A stretch of 63,657 nt of DNA from contig JAJZVL010000010.1 of the NCBI GenBank assembly GCA_021845725.1, forward strand, positions 1 to 63,657. Direction: 5' to 3'. The first letter of the stretch is position 1; the number at the start of each line of letters is the position of its first letter. The notes beneath the pieces are model-generated. The model saw only the letters and a program-made list of their open reading frames with translations, did not search any database and had not been told where the DNA came from. Shown here piece by piece: positions 52,765-59,957 of the stretch. The DNA comes from Actinomycetes bacterium. Its GTDB lineage: Bacteria; Actinomycetota; Acidimicrobiia; Acidimicrobiales; RAAP-2. Made by a program: the position numbers and the translations under genes.

Positions 52765-53265
52765 TCAGCGCCGGCGCGGGCGGCGCCGGTAGACGGCGGG
52801 ATGGCCGAGCGCCATGGCCGTCGGGTAGTGGTCGTCGACGTAGACGATCGAGGAGCCGGCGATGCGGTCGAGCTCCTCGTCGTCGACGAGCCCGGCCGGC
52901 ACCCTGCCGACGAGGTAGACGGCATCTTCGAGGCCCAGGCAGAACGCCATCGCGTACAGCTCGGCGTTGCGGCGCATGAGGTAGCGCAATACCTCCTCGC
53001 GATGCTCCTCGGGCGCGGGCATGAACTGGGTCTCGTGGTGGAGAGTGCGCTGTCGGAGCGTCAGCCAGACGGTGATGTCGTCCTTCTCGTCTCCACGGAA
53101 CCGCAGGTACCACCTGTGCGACGCGGTCCGGTCGATCACGTCCTGGCGCTCGGCGGCGACGAGGCCGAAGGTGCCTTCGTCCGAGCGCTCCCGCTCGACC
53201 CAGGCGTCGACGCGCGCAGCAACGGCCGCGAGCTGCTCGGCACCAGGCAAGTCGACGAGCGGCAC
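52765..53265 (-). CDS. YbjN-like protein
   Basis: A 166-residue soluble protein. HRWYLRFRGDEKDDITVWLTLRQRTLHHE and the later YLMRRNAELYAMAFCLG match the YbjN/secretion-chaperone-like fold found next to mshA in mycobacteria and streptomycetes (compare Rv0487 beside Rv0486). The function of these proteins is unknown. It lies 15 bases after mshA, same strand, with GAGG 7 bases before GTG 53265; co-transcription is likely. Confidence 0.75.
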   Translation of the reverse strand: MPLVDLPGAEQLAAVAARVDAWVERERSDEGTFGLVAAERQDVIDRTASHRWYLRFRGDEKDDITVWLTLRQRTLHHETQFMPAPEEHREEVLRYLMRRNAELYAMAFCLGLEDAVYLVGRVPAGLVDDEELDRIAGSSIVYVDDHYPTAMALGHPAVYRRRPRRR

Positions 53266-53280
53266 GTCAGCACCTCGGCG

Positions 53281-54564
53281 CTACGAGCACTCGACGAGCC
53301 GTCCCGTGAGGAGCTCGTCGTGGATCGCGCACAGGCTCGACGCCGCCTCACGCCACGTGTAGTCCCTGGCGCGCAGCACCGCAGCACATCCCTGGCGCTC
53401 GGCCAAGAGCGGGTCTGCCACGAGGCGCCTCACGCAGGACGCGAACGCGTCGGGGTCCGAGCCGTCGACGAGAAAGCCGGTTCGCCCGTGGTCGACGAGC
53501 GTCGTGAGCCCACCGACCGCGGACGCGACCACCGGCGTCCCGCAGGCGGCCGCTTCGAGCGCGACGAGGCCGAAGGACTCCGACCGGCTCGGCACCAGAC
53601 AGACGTCGGCGGCCCGGTAGTACGTCGAGAGCAGCTCATGGGGCTGGGGTGGGACGAAGACGACGCGGCCCTCGACGCCCAGCTCCCGGGCGACGTGGAG
53701 GAGCCGGGCATGCTCCTCTTCTCCCCGCGGTCCGCTCGGCCCTCCGACGACCACCAGCCGGAAGGGGGCACCGGGGACGCCGTCACCGTCGGCGCACAGC
53801 GCCGCCAGCGCGCGCACTGCGACGTCAATGCCCTTGAGCGGCTGGATCCGGGCGACCGTCAGCAGGACGGTGCCGCCGGCCGGGAGACCGAGCGCCCGGC
53901 GGGCCTGGGGCCGGAACCCCGGCGCGAAGAAGGCATGGTCGACGCCTGGAGCGACGACCGAGATGCGCGCCGGATCGGCGCCGTAGAGCTGCACGATCTG
54001 GTCAGCCTCCACGCTGCAGGACGCGAGCACCGCGTCCGAGCAGGCGATGATCGCCGCCTCCGCCTCCGCACGACGATGGGGCATGTCCGCCTCCACCTCC
54101 TCGGGCACGAGCTCGGCCTTCACCCGGTCGAGGGTGTGGAACGTGGAGACGAGCGGGAGGTCCAGCTCGTGCTTGATCGCGTGCCCGGCGAGCCCCGAGA
54201 GCCAGTAGTTCGCGTGAACCGCCTCGAAAGGTCCGGCATCCTGGTCGACGAGGGGGAGTCCGGCGTCGCCGGCCATCAGCTCGAGCACGCGCTCGGTGAA
54301 CTCGCCGACGAGCGCCGGGAGCTCCTCCTTGGCAACGAGGCTCTCGGGGCCGGCGGGAACATGGTGGACGCGCAGCCCAGGCTCGACGTCGATGGTCCCC
54401 GGCAGGTCTTCGCAGGAGCTGCGCGTGAAGACGTCACAGGACACGCCCGTGCGAGCCAGCGCGGTGGCGAGCTCACGGACGTAGACGTTCATCCCGCCTC
54501 CGTCGCCCGTGCCCGGCTGGGCGAGCGGCGACGTGTGGAACGAGAGGATCGCGAGCCGGCGCAT
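53281..54564 (-). CDS. mshA: D-inositol-3-phosphate glycosyltransferase (mycothiol synthesis)
   Basis: MshA joins UDP-GlcNAc to inositol-3-phosphate, the first step of mycothiol, the actinobacterial thiol. The 427 residues show the diagnostic start SFHTSPLAQPGTGDGGGMNV, HANYWLSGLAGHAI, VSTFHTLDRVKAEL, the GT4 donor site PSRSESFGLVALEAAACGTP and TVARIQPLKGIDVAVRA. GT-B fold, cytosolic. A -10 box TAGGCT (54574-54579, - strand) is 9 bases before the ATG. Neighbouring sodN suggests a shared oxidative stress theme. Confidence 0.9.
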   Translation of the reverse strand: MRRLAILSFHTSPLAQPGTGDGGGMNVYVRELATALARTGVSCDVFTRSSCEDLPGTIDVEPGLRVHHVPAGPESLVAKEELPALVGEFTERVLELMAGDAGLPLVDQDAGPFEAVHANYWLSGLAGHAIKHELDLPLVSTFHTLDRVKAELVPEEVEADMPHRRAEAEAAIIACSDAVLASCSVEADQIVQLYGADPARISVVAPGVDHAFFAPGFRPQARRALGLPAGGTVLLTVARIQPLKGIDVAVRALAALCADGDGVPGAPFRLVVVGGPSGPRGEEEHARLLHVARELGVEGRVVFVPPQPHELLSTYYRAADVCLVPSRSESFGLVALEAAACGTPVVASAVGGLTTLVDHGRTGFLVDGSDPDAFASCVRRLVADPLLAERQGCAAVLRARDYTWREAASSLCAIHDELLTGRLVECS

Positions 54565-54573
54565 CGCCGACGG

Positions 54574-54579
54574 AGCCTA
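54574..54579 (-). promoter_or_regulatory. -10 box TAGGCT of mshA
   Basis: Nine bases before ATG 54564 on the - strand, overlapping the last codon of the upstream regulator gene. No ribosome site is seen. Confidence 0.38.
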
Positions 54580-55083
54580 ACGGGCGCTTCCTCCAGATCC
54601 TCCAGGGGGCGCGACGAGCACGTCCTGCCGATCCACATGCCCGCTCGGGTCAGGATGCTCGCTCGCGACAGGGGGGACCCCCTCCTCGTGCTCGCGACGG
54701 AAGGAGAGGTACACCTGCACGAGCGCCTGCTTCTGGCTCTCTGCGAGGTACGGGTCGGCGCGGATGTGGGCGACGAGGTCGCTTCCCTGCGCGGGCGGGT
54801 CGAGGATGCCGGCCTGCACGTAGAGGGTCTCGGCGGAGATGCGCAGCGCCTTGGCGAGCTGCTGGAGGATGTCCGCCGACGGACGTCGAAGCCCTCGCTC
54901 GATCTGGCTCAGGTAGGGATTGGAGACGCCCGCGAGCTCGGAGAGCCGTCGCAGCGACAGCCGTGCGCCGGCACGCTGAGCCCGGATGAACGAGCCGAGA
55001 TCGTGCCAACGTTCGACAGGGTCCGGGGGCACGACTCGAGCGTACCGAGCGCTCGCCTCCTCGACGCACGTCATCGGGCTCAT
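54577..55083 (-). CDS. XRE-family transcriptional regulator
   Basis: 168 residues. A Cro/C1-type helix-turn-helix occupies about residues 26-85: FIRAQRAGARLSLRRLSELA, then GVSNPYLSQIERG and PSADILQQLAKAL. It continues with a short helical region (YLAESQKQALVQVYLSF) and a polar tail. ATG 55083 overlaps the sodX stop codon, so it is likely cotranscribed with the Ni-SOD protease. Whether it controls sodN or mshA is not known. A start at ATG 55074 is also possible. Confidence 0.82.
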   Translation of the reverse strand: MSPMTCVEEASARYARVVPPDPVERWHDLGSFIRAQRAGARLSLRRLSELAGVSNPYLSQIERGLRRPSADILQQLAKALRISAETLYVQAGILDPPAQGSDLVAHIRADPYLAESQKQALVQVYLSFRREHEEGVPPVASEHPDPSGHVDRQDVLVAPPGGSGGSAR

Positions 55084-55517
55084 GCTCCAGACGTCCGGCG
55101 GCACACCCAGCCGCTCCGCTCCCGGGGCGCGTAGCGGTAGCAGGCACGCCCCCACACCTGGGCCCGGTCGACGGGGCCGAAGCTCCTGCTGTCGGTGCTC
55201 TCGGAGGCATTGTCGCCGGCGACCGTCACAAGGCCCGAGGACACGCCTTCCACGCGTTTCACGAGCAGCCGGTCCGGCATCCGGGGGTCCGGTACCGCGA
55301 CGACGTCGCCACATCTGAGCGGCCACCTCCGGGGGATGCGCACGACGAGCAGCCGGTCTCCAGGCTCGAAGGTGGGGAGCATGCTCCTGCCCTCGACGAC
55401 GACCCGGCGCGTGCCGAGGCGCGCGCCGACGAGCACCGCGGCACCGATGCCCGCGGTGCCGAACGCGGCGAGCGCCACGGCTCCGAAGAGCGCGATGCGC
55501 AGGAGCCGGCGCCCCAC
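55080..55517 (-). CDS. sodX: Nickel-type superoxide dismutase maturation protease (S26 signal peptidase family)
   Basis: Cleaves the SodN leader so that the nickel hook can form. The core has one membrane helix (LLRIALFGAVALAAFGTAGIG), the serine motif EGRSMLPTFEPGDRLLV, the lysine in DRLLVKRVEGV and the box VAGDNASESTDSRSFG, as in signal peptidases. About 145 residues from GTG 55517. The frame stays open up to 55709 but that extension is a low-complexity Ser-Arg-Pro stretch; the start is therefore uncertain. It is divergent from sodN, whereas sodN-sodX usually lie in line. The stop overlaps the XRE gene. Confidence 0.85.
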   Translation of the reverse strand: MGRRLLRIALFGAVALAAFGTAGIGAAVLVGARLGTRRVVVEGRSMLPTFEPGDRLLVVRIPRRWPLRCGDVVAVPDPRMPDRLLVKRVEGVSSGLVTVAGDNASESTDSRSFGPVDRAQVWGRACYRYAPRERSGWVCRRTSGA

Positions 55518-55708
55518 GCACCGCCACGTCGCACGACTGAGCCTGCGGCTGAGGCTGCGGCTGGAACTGGGACTGCGCCTGGGACTGGGACTGGGGTTGC
55601 GCCCGAGCCGGTGCTCGTTGTCCCGCCCGCGGCTGCATCCGTGGTTGCGCCCATGGTTGCGGGACAGAAGGGATACTCTGCACGCGACGAACATGCCTTC
55701 ACTGTGCA

Positions 55709-55733
55709 CGACCGGTCGCTCGCGTGCCGGTCG
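55709..55733 (+). promoter_or_regulatory. Hairpin in the sodN leader
   Basis: CGACCGG and CCGGTCG pair perfectly around an 11-base loop, ending 13 bases before the ribosome site AAGGAG (55746-55751). GCACG (55706-55710) and CGTGC (55723-55727) offer a competing fold. A -10-like TACTCT lies upstream at about 55674-55679, so this would be in the 5' untranslated RNA. Confidence 0.45.
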
Positions 55734-55756
55734 ATGAGAAGAAAAAAGGAGCCTTC

Positions 55757-56176
55757 ATGCGCATGCTCGACCTCGTGCTGACCGCCCTCGACGCGATCCG
55801 CCCGCCCGCCGTCGCTCACGCACACTGCGACCTCCCGTGCGGCGTCTACGACCCTGCGCAGGCGCGCATCGAGGCAGAGTCGGTGAAGGCCATCCAGGAG
55901 AAGCACAACGCGTCGAGCGACGAGCAGTTCCGCCAGCGCGCCATCCAGATCAAGGAAGAGCGCGCTGAGCTCGTGAAGCACCACCTCTGGGTGCTGTGGA
56001 CGGACTACTTCAAGCCCGAGCACCTCGCCAAGTACCCGCAGCTCCACGAGCTCTTCTGGAAGGCGACGAAGACCGCCGGGGAGTCCAAGAAGACGACGGA
56101 CGTCGCGGTGGGCCAACGCCTGCTCGACGAGATCGCCGAGATCACAACCATCTTCTGGGAGACGAAGAAGGCCTGA
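55757..56176 (+). CDS. sodN: Nickel-dependent superoxide dismutase precursor
   Basis: Ni-SOD disproportionates superoxide. The nickel hook HCDLPCGVYDP is preceded by a 22-residue leader ending AVAHA; removal gives a mature protein of 117 residues with His1, Cys2 and Cys6 as nickel ligands, the size of the Streptomyces enzyme. ATG 55757 has AAGGAG 5 bases upstream, a much better start than an upstream GTG. Four-helix bundle: EQFRQRAIQIKEERAELVKH and WKATKTAGESKKTTDVAVGQ fall in helices. The protease SodX is encoded divergently. A Nur-type nickel operator is not visible. Confidence 0.96.
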   Translation: MRMLDLVLTALDAIRPPAVAHAHCDLPCGVYDPAQARIEAESVKAIQEKHNASSDEQFRQRAIQIKEERAELVKHHLWVLWTDYFKPEHLAKYPQLHELFWKATKTAGESKKTTDVAVGQRLLDEIAEITTIFWETKKA

Positions 56177-56177
56177 T

Positions 56178-56194
56178 CCCCTGTCTTCGAGGGG
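56178..56194 (+). terminator. Small hairpin after sodN
   Basis: CCCCT and AGGGG pair around a 7-base loop, starting 2 bases after the stop. Weak and without a T run. Confidence 0.25.
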
Positions 56195-56230
56195 CGACAC
56201 CGCGCACCCCCAGTCAGCGCCAGGCAAAAC

Positions 56231-57082
56231 GTGACTGAGCTCCTCGAGGCGTACAGGTGCTTCGCGGACGAGCATCCCGGCATCCCGGAGCGCTGGCTCT
56301 TGGACCAGAGCATCGGCCTCGCCTCCCTCTACGACGTCGTCGCCGGGCTGATCGCGCAGCGTTCATCTGGCCCGGTGCTCGACCTGGGCACCGGCTACGG
56401 CCCGATCGCCATCCGGCTTGCGGCGATGGGTCTCGGAGTGGTCGGGGTCGATCGTGACGAACGGGTGCTCCACGGCGCCAAGGACATCGCGTCGAGGTCT
56501 CTCGGGCCCTCGGCGCGAGCCCAGTTCGTCACGGCCGATGCGACCCGCCTTCCGATCCCCGCTCGGAGCGGCTTCCGCCTCGCCACTGCGAGCCTTCTGC
56601 TCGAGCACGTGGCCGACCCCGCGGAGGTGGTGTCAGAGGCGTTCCGGGTGCTCGGTCCCGGCGGGATCGCTGCGTTCTTCGACGTGGACGACGGGCTCGG
56701 CGCCGAGCACCCGCAAACACCGGCGCTCCTTCGCCTCGGCGAGGCGCTGTCGACCTGGCAATCGGGCTACGGCGGCGACCGGCGGGTCGGGCGGAAGATC
56801 CCCGGCCTCCTGGCCGGCGCAGGGTTCGACGACGTCGAGGTCTACGTGCTGCCCCAGGCCCGCTTCTCGGTCACATCGCCAGGGAGCGAGGAGCGCCGTC
56901 TCACCGCGGAGCACCTCGGTCGGGCTCGCGAAGGGATCGTCGGCACGGGACTGCTCTCGGAGGAGAGGTTCGACGGGCTCGTGGCCGAGTACCTGCACGC
57001 GCCCGCGCGCCAGGTCTGCCACATCGAAGGACGCGTGCTCGCTTTCGGGAGGAGGACTCGAATCCCTGCGTCGTCACCTTGA
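56231..57082 (+). CDS. Class I SAM-dependent methyltransferase
   Basis: 283 residues. Motif I is VLDLGTGYGPIAIRLA (about 49-64), followed by the acidic residue in VVGVDRDERVL and the later motif LLLEHVADPAEVVSEAFRVLGPGG, so this is a UbiE/type 11-like methyltransferase. The substrate is not identifiable. Start GTG 56231 lies 54 bases after sodN in the same direction; no ribosome site is seen. It converges on the DksA-like gene. Confidence 0.8.
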   Translation: MTELLEAYRCFADEHPGIPERWLLDQSIGLASLYDVVAGLIAQRSSGPVLDLGTGYGPIAIRLAAMGLGVVGVDRDERVLHGAKDIASRSLGPSARAQFVTADATRLPIPARSGFRLATASLLLEHVADPAEVVSEAFRVLGPGGIAAFFDVDDGLGAEHPQTPALLRLGEALSTWQSGYGGDRRVGRKIPGLLAGAGFDDVEVYVLPQARFSVTSPGSEERRLTAEHLGRAREGIVGTGLLSEERFDGLVAEYLHAPARQVCHIEGRVLAFGRRTRIPASSP

Positions 57083-57111
57083 CGAGACAATGACACGGGT
57101 GCAGGCCACGC

Positions 57112-57384
57112 TCAGGCGTCAGGCGAGCGGTGCGCGACGCAGTGCGTGAGGAGCGGGTCCCCTTCCAGGTCACGCTCATCGAGCGCAGCTCCGCACGCCT
57201 CGCAGGTGCCGTAGGTCCCGTCGTCCAGCCGGGCGAGAGCGCGGTCCACGCCGTCGAGGAGCCGCTCGGCCGCGTGCAGGAGCACCCGCTGCTCCTCGAT
57301 CTCGGGCGGCGGACCGGGCTCGGCCATTCGCTCCTTCGTGACCGCCACGGGGTGCTCGCCTCGCGCATCTCCGGGCATCGACAT
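57112..57384 (-). CDS. DksA/TraR-type zinc finger protein
   Basis: 90 residues with a helical hairpin (EEQRVLLHAAERLLDGVDRALARLDDGT, quoted to LLDGVDRAL) followed by CEACGAALDERDL and THCVAH. The C-x2-C-x17-C-x2 spacing is that of DksA/TraR proteins, which enter the secondary channel of RNA polymerase; here the fourth ligand is His instead of Cys. The start ATG 57384 has a -10 box TAGCCT 8 bases upstream. Function beyond the fold is inferred. Confidence 0.78.
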   Translation of the reverse strand: MSMPGDARGEHPVAVTKERMAEPGPPPEIEEQRVLLHAAERLLDGVDRALARLDDGTYGTCEACGAALDERDLEGDPLLTHCVAHRSPDA

Positions 57385-57392
57385 CGACGCGC

Positions 57393-57398
57393 AGGCTA
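57393..57398 (-). promoter_or_regulatory. -10 box TAGCCT of the DksA-like gene
   Basis: Eight bases before ATG 57384 on the - strand, no ribosome site between: leaderless pattern. Confidence 0.42.
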
Positions 57399-57442
57399 TC
57401 TCGCGTCCCCGGCGTGGTCTCGCTGTCGCCGGCGTCGCTCCT

Positions 57443-57536
57443 GGCGGCCCTGCTGTCGGCGGCCCTGCTGTCGGCGGCCCTGCTGTCGGCGGGCGGCCTT
57501 GCTGTCGGCGGCCTTGCTGTCGGCGGCCTTGCTGTC
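57443..57536. repeat. Six 15-base tandem repeats in a divergent intergenic region
   Basis: Three copies of GGCGGCCCTGCTGTC (57443-57487), a 4-base spacer GGCG, then three copies of GGCGGCCTTGCTGTC (57492-57536). They differ by one base. The array lies between the divergent promoters of the DksA-like and SufS-like genes. Though open in frame with the latter (Leu-Leu-Ser-Ala-Ala), translation from there is unlikely because a good start lies at 57591. Confidence 0.95.
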
Positions 57537-57577
57537 GGCCGTGCCGCCTTTGCCGGCAATCGACCGGCCACGGTCCG

Positions 57578-57583
57578 TAGGCT
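57578..57583 (+). promoter_or_regulatory. -10 box TAGGCT of the SufS-like gene
   Basis: Seven bases before ATG 57591, no ribosome site: leaderless pattern. It lies 41 bases after the repeat array. Confidence 0.48.
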
Positions 57584-57590
57584 GTCACCG

Positions 57591-59018
57591 ATGGCCCGTG
57601 CACAGCCCGATACCCCGATCGCTGCCGTCGGGCCCTTGCTTCAGGTCGTGGGAGCCGGGCTCGGCGTGCCGTGCCTGGACGGCATCGAGCGGCCCTACGT
57701 CGACCTCGACTGCGCAGCCTCGACGCCGTCCTCCGTTGCGGTGGCCGCAGCGGTCGACGACTTCCTCCCCCGCTACTCGAGCGTCCACCGCGGCGCGGGG
57801 TTCAAGTCACGCGCGGCGACCGAGGCATACGAGACGGCACGGAGCCGCGCCCTGCGCTACGCCGGACGCGAGGGTGGCGCCGACACGGCGATCATCTGCC
57901 GCAACACGACCGAGGCGTTGAACCACCTCGCCTATCGACTGCGCCTCGAGCGTGACGACGTCGTGCTCACCACCGTGCTCGAGCACCATGCGAACCTGCT
58001 GCCGTGGGCACGCTACGCGCGGCGCCGCTACGTCGAGTGTGGATCCGACGGCACGTTCAGCGTGGACGATGTCGTGGCGGGGCTCGACGCCACGCCTGCT
58101 CCCAAGGTGCTCGCGGTCACCGGGGCGTCCAACGTCACCGGCTGGCTCCCCCCCGTCGAGGAGCTCTGCGCCGCGGCGCATGCCCGGGGGATCCCTGTGG
58201 TCCTGGACGCTGCGCAGCTCGCTGCGCACCGACCGATCCCCGGCGGGGACGGTGGGGCGGAAAGACCGGACTTCGTCGCCTGGAGCGGTCACAAGATGTA
58301 CGCACCCTTCGGTGCCGGCGTGCTCGTCGGGCCGGCAGCCGCATTCGCCGACGGCGAGCCGTTCCTCGCCGGCGGCGGCGCGGTGGAGCTCGTGGACCTC
58401 GACGAGGTGCTGTGGTCGGCGCCCCCCGAGCGCGAGGAGGCCGGCTCACCGAACGTCGTCGGCGCCGTCGCCCTCGGAGCGGCGGCCGACGAGCTCAGCG
58501 GGATCGGCTGGGAGGCGATCTCTCGTCACGAGGCCGTGCTCGCAGACCGCCTTCGCCGAGGCCTCGCCGCCATCGACGGCGTGCGACTGCTCGGGCCGCC
58601 CCCGGGGACCGAGACGCTTGCCGTGGCAACCTTCACCGTCGAAGGCATGCACCACGGGCTGGTTGCGGCGCGCCTTGCAACCGAGTTCGGCATCGGCGTG
58701 CGCCACGGGTGCTTCTGCGCCCATCCCTACCTCCTCCGGCTCCTCGGCATCGGCCCCGACGGCGTCGCAGCAGCGAGGGCCGAGGCCCTGCGCGGGGACC
58801 GCCGCCACATCCCCGGCGCAGTCCGTGCGAGCGCCGGGCTCGGGACGACCGTCGGCGACGTCGAAGCACTGCTGGACGCGTTGCATGCCGTGGCCTCGGG
58901 ATCCCCTTCGCCCGTGGACTACGTGCAAGACACCGCGACGGGCGACTTCTTCCCGGCGACAACAGCCGGGTGGTGGGCATTCTCGAGCAGTGTGGGCGGA
59001 GGGTGCGCCCGGAGCTGA
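57591..59018 (+). CDS. Class V aminotransferase / cysteine desulfurase-like (SufS-like) protein
   Basis: 475 residues. PLP Schiff-base Lys235 is in SGHKMYAPFGAG, the aspartate in VVLDAAQLAAH. IICRNTTEALNHLAYRL is the phosphate-binding region, and RHGCFCAHP holds Cys374 and Cys376; Cys376 aligns with the desulfurase active cysteine (RxGxxCAxP). The protein probably releases sulfur or selenium from an amino acid; it has no suf neighbours, so its pathway is open. A C-terminal tail of about 30 residues (DFFPATTAGWWAF) is unusual. The start ATG 57591 has a leaderless-type -10. Confidence 0.85.
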   Translation: MARAQPDTPIAAVGPLLQVVGAGLGVPCLDGIERPYVDLDCAASTPSSVAVAAAVDDFLPRYSSVHRGAGFKSRAATEAYETARSRALRYAGREGGADTAIICRNTTEALNHLAYRLRLERDDVVLTTVLEHHANLLPWARYARRRYVECGSDGTFSVDDVVAGLDATPAPKVLAVTGASNVTGWLPPVEELCAAAHARGIPVVLDAAQLAAHRPIPGGDGGAERPDFVAWSGHKMYAPFGAGVLVGPAAAFADGEPFLAGGGAVELVDLDEVLWSAPPEREEAGSPNVVGAVALGAAADELSGIGWEAISRHEAVLADRLRRGLAAIDGVRLLGPPPGTETLAVATFTVEGMHHGLVAARLATEFGIGVRHGCFCAHPYLLRLLGIGPDGVAAARAEALRGDRRHIPGAVRASAGLGTTVGDVEALLDALHAVASGSPSPVDYVQDTATGDFFPATTAGWWAFSSSVGGGCARS

Positions 59019-59030
59019 GCTCGCGCCCTG

Positions 59031-59055
59031 CGTAGCTACGCCTCACGTAGTACGT
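59031..59055. promoter_or_regulatory. Two nearby palindromes, PadR-type operator candidates
   Basis: CGTAGCTACG (59031-59040) and ACGTAGTACGT (59045-59055) are both palindromic and lie next to a possible -10 (TAGTAC, 59049-59054) before the PadR remnant. PadR regulators bind such dyads in their own promoters. Confidence 0.45.
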
Positions 59056-59063
59056 CTGCGGCC

Positions 59064-59237
59064 ATGCCAGCGAACGACCGCAGGCGCCCGTACGAGCTCA
59101 CGCCGGAAGGTGCAGCCGTCTTGGAAGCGTCCGTCGCGGAGCTTCGCCAGATCGCGGACGAAGGTGCATCTCGGCTGGCGCTCCTCGCTCGAACCCGAAG
59201 AAGGTCTCGGCCGGCGCTCGGAGCAGAGCCGGCGTGA
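59064..59237 (+). pseudogene. Truncated PadR-family regulator (C-terminal part only)
   Basis: A 57-residue frame. RRPYELTPEGAAVLEASVAELRQIADEGASRL matches the C-terminal half of PadR regulators (the xYxLTPEG wing and dimer helix; quoted as RRPYELTPEG and LEASVAELRQI). The N-terminal recognition helices are missing. The promoter and an ATG are placed directly before it, as if an internal deletion joined the start to the end of the gene. It might still be translated but should not bind DNA as a normal PadR. Confidence 0.55.
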
Positions 59238-59497
59238 GCAAGGAGTCCTGGCGCTCGGTGCGCTCGTGCCAGGCGCCGGCTTCCTCCAACGCGCGCCCGG
59301 TCGGCGGGCAAGCCACGATCACATTTCACTCGCCTTCGAGCTCATCGTGACTCGTGGAATCCTCCCTGGGACGATCGGCCCTGCGAGATTTCCGCGCCGG
59401 CTAGTACGCTCGTGAGAGGGAAGTGACGTTGTGATCTGATCGTTTCGCGTTCATTCCATGAAAAGCGCGACGGGCGACTGGGAGAGAGGGGGTCGAG
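59238..59497. other. Intergenic region before the PRC-barrel gene
   Basis: 260 bases without a supported gene. TACGCT near 59405-59410 could be a -10. The rest shows no repeat or RNA structure I can name. Confidence 0.4.
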
Positions 59498-59872
59498 ATG
59501 ACCGATGCGTCGGACGGGATCACTTGGAACGCGGCCGAATGGCACGGGAAGATGCTTCTTGACTGCAACGGCGAGAAGATCGGAAAGCTGGAAGACGTCT
59601 ACGTCGACGTGGAGAACGACGAACCCCAGTTCGGCACGGTGAAGGAAGGGCTCGTCCACCACCATCTGGCCTTCGTACCACTGGCAGGCCTTCAGATCGG
59701 TCCGGACTACTTACAAGTATCCGTCACGAAAGATCAGGTGAAGTCCGCTCCGCACATCGACATGCACGGTGAGGGGCTGTCCCAGGATGACGAGGCCGCG
59801 CTCTATCACCACTTCGGCATGAACTACACGGCGATCGGCACGGAGAGCGGACGGCGCCTCGCCAGGCGGTGA
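59498..59872 (+). CDS. PRC-barrel domain protein
   Basis: 124 residues. WHGKMLLDCNGEKIGKLEDVYVDVENDEPQFGTV is a PRC-barrel beta structure (key parts: GKMLLDCNGEKIGK and YVDVENDEPQF), followed by FVPLAGLQIGPDYLQV. Such domains occur in photosynthetic reaction centres and in RimM, and in small stress proteins of actinobacteria. The second half (DDEAALYHHFGMNYT) is a typical short appendage. GAGAGGGGG precedes the ATG. Function unknown. Confidence 0.8.
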   Translation: MTDASDGITWNAAEWHGKMLLDCNGEKIGKLEDVYVDVENDEPQFGTVKEGLVHHHLAFVPLAGLQIGPDYLQVSVTKDQVKSAPHIDMHGEGLSQDDEAALYHHFGMNYTAIGTESGRRLARR

Positions 59873-59957
59873 CGCCGTCAGGCTTCGAACAGACCGAGCT
59901 TCGGCCGAGCAGACCTGGTCGGTCGAAGTGACGGGAGCAGGCGTCTCGTGCACTCGA

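Noticed and set aside
57443-57536. CRISPR array
   Set aside because: The units are contiguous 15-base repeats without spacers, and no cas gene is present.
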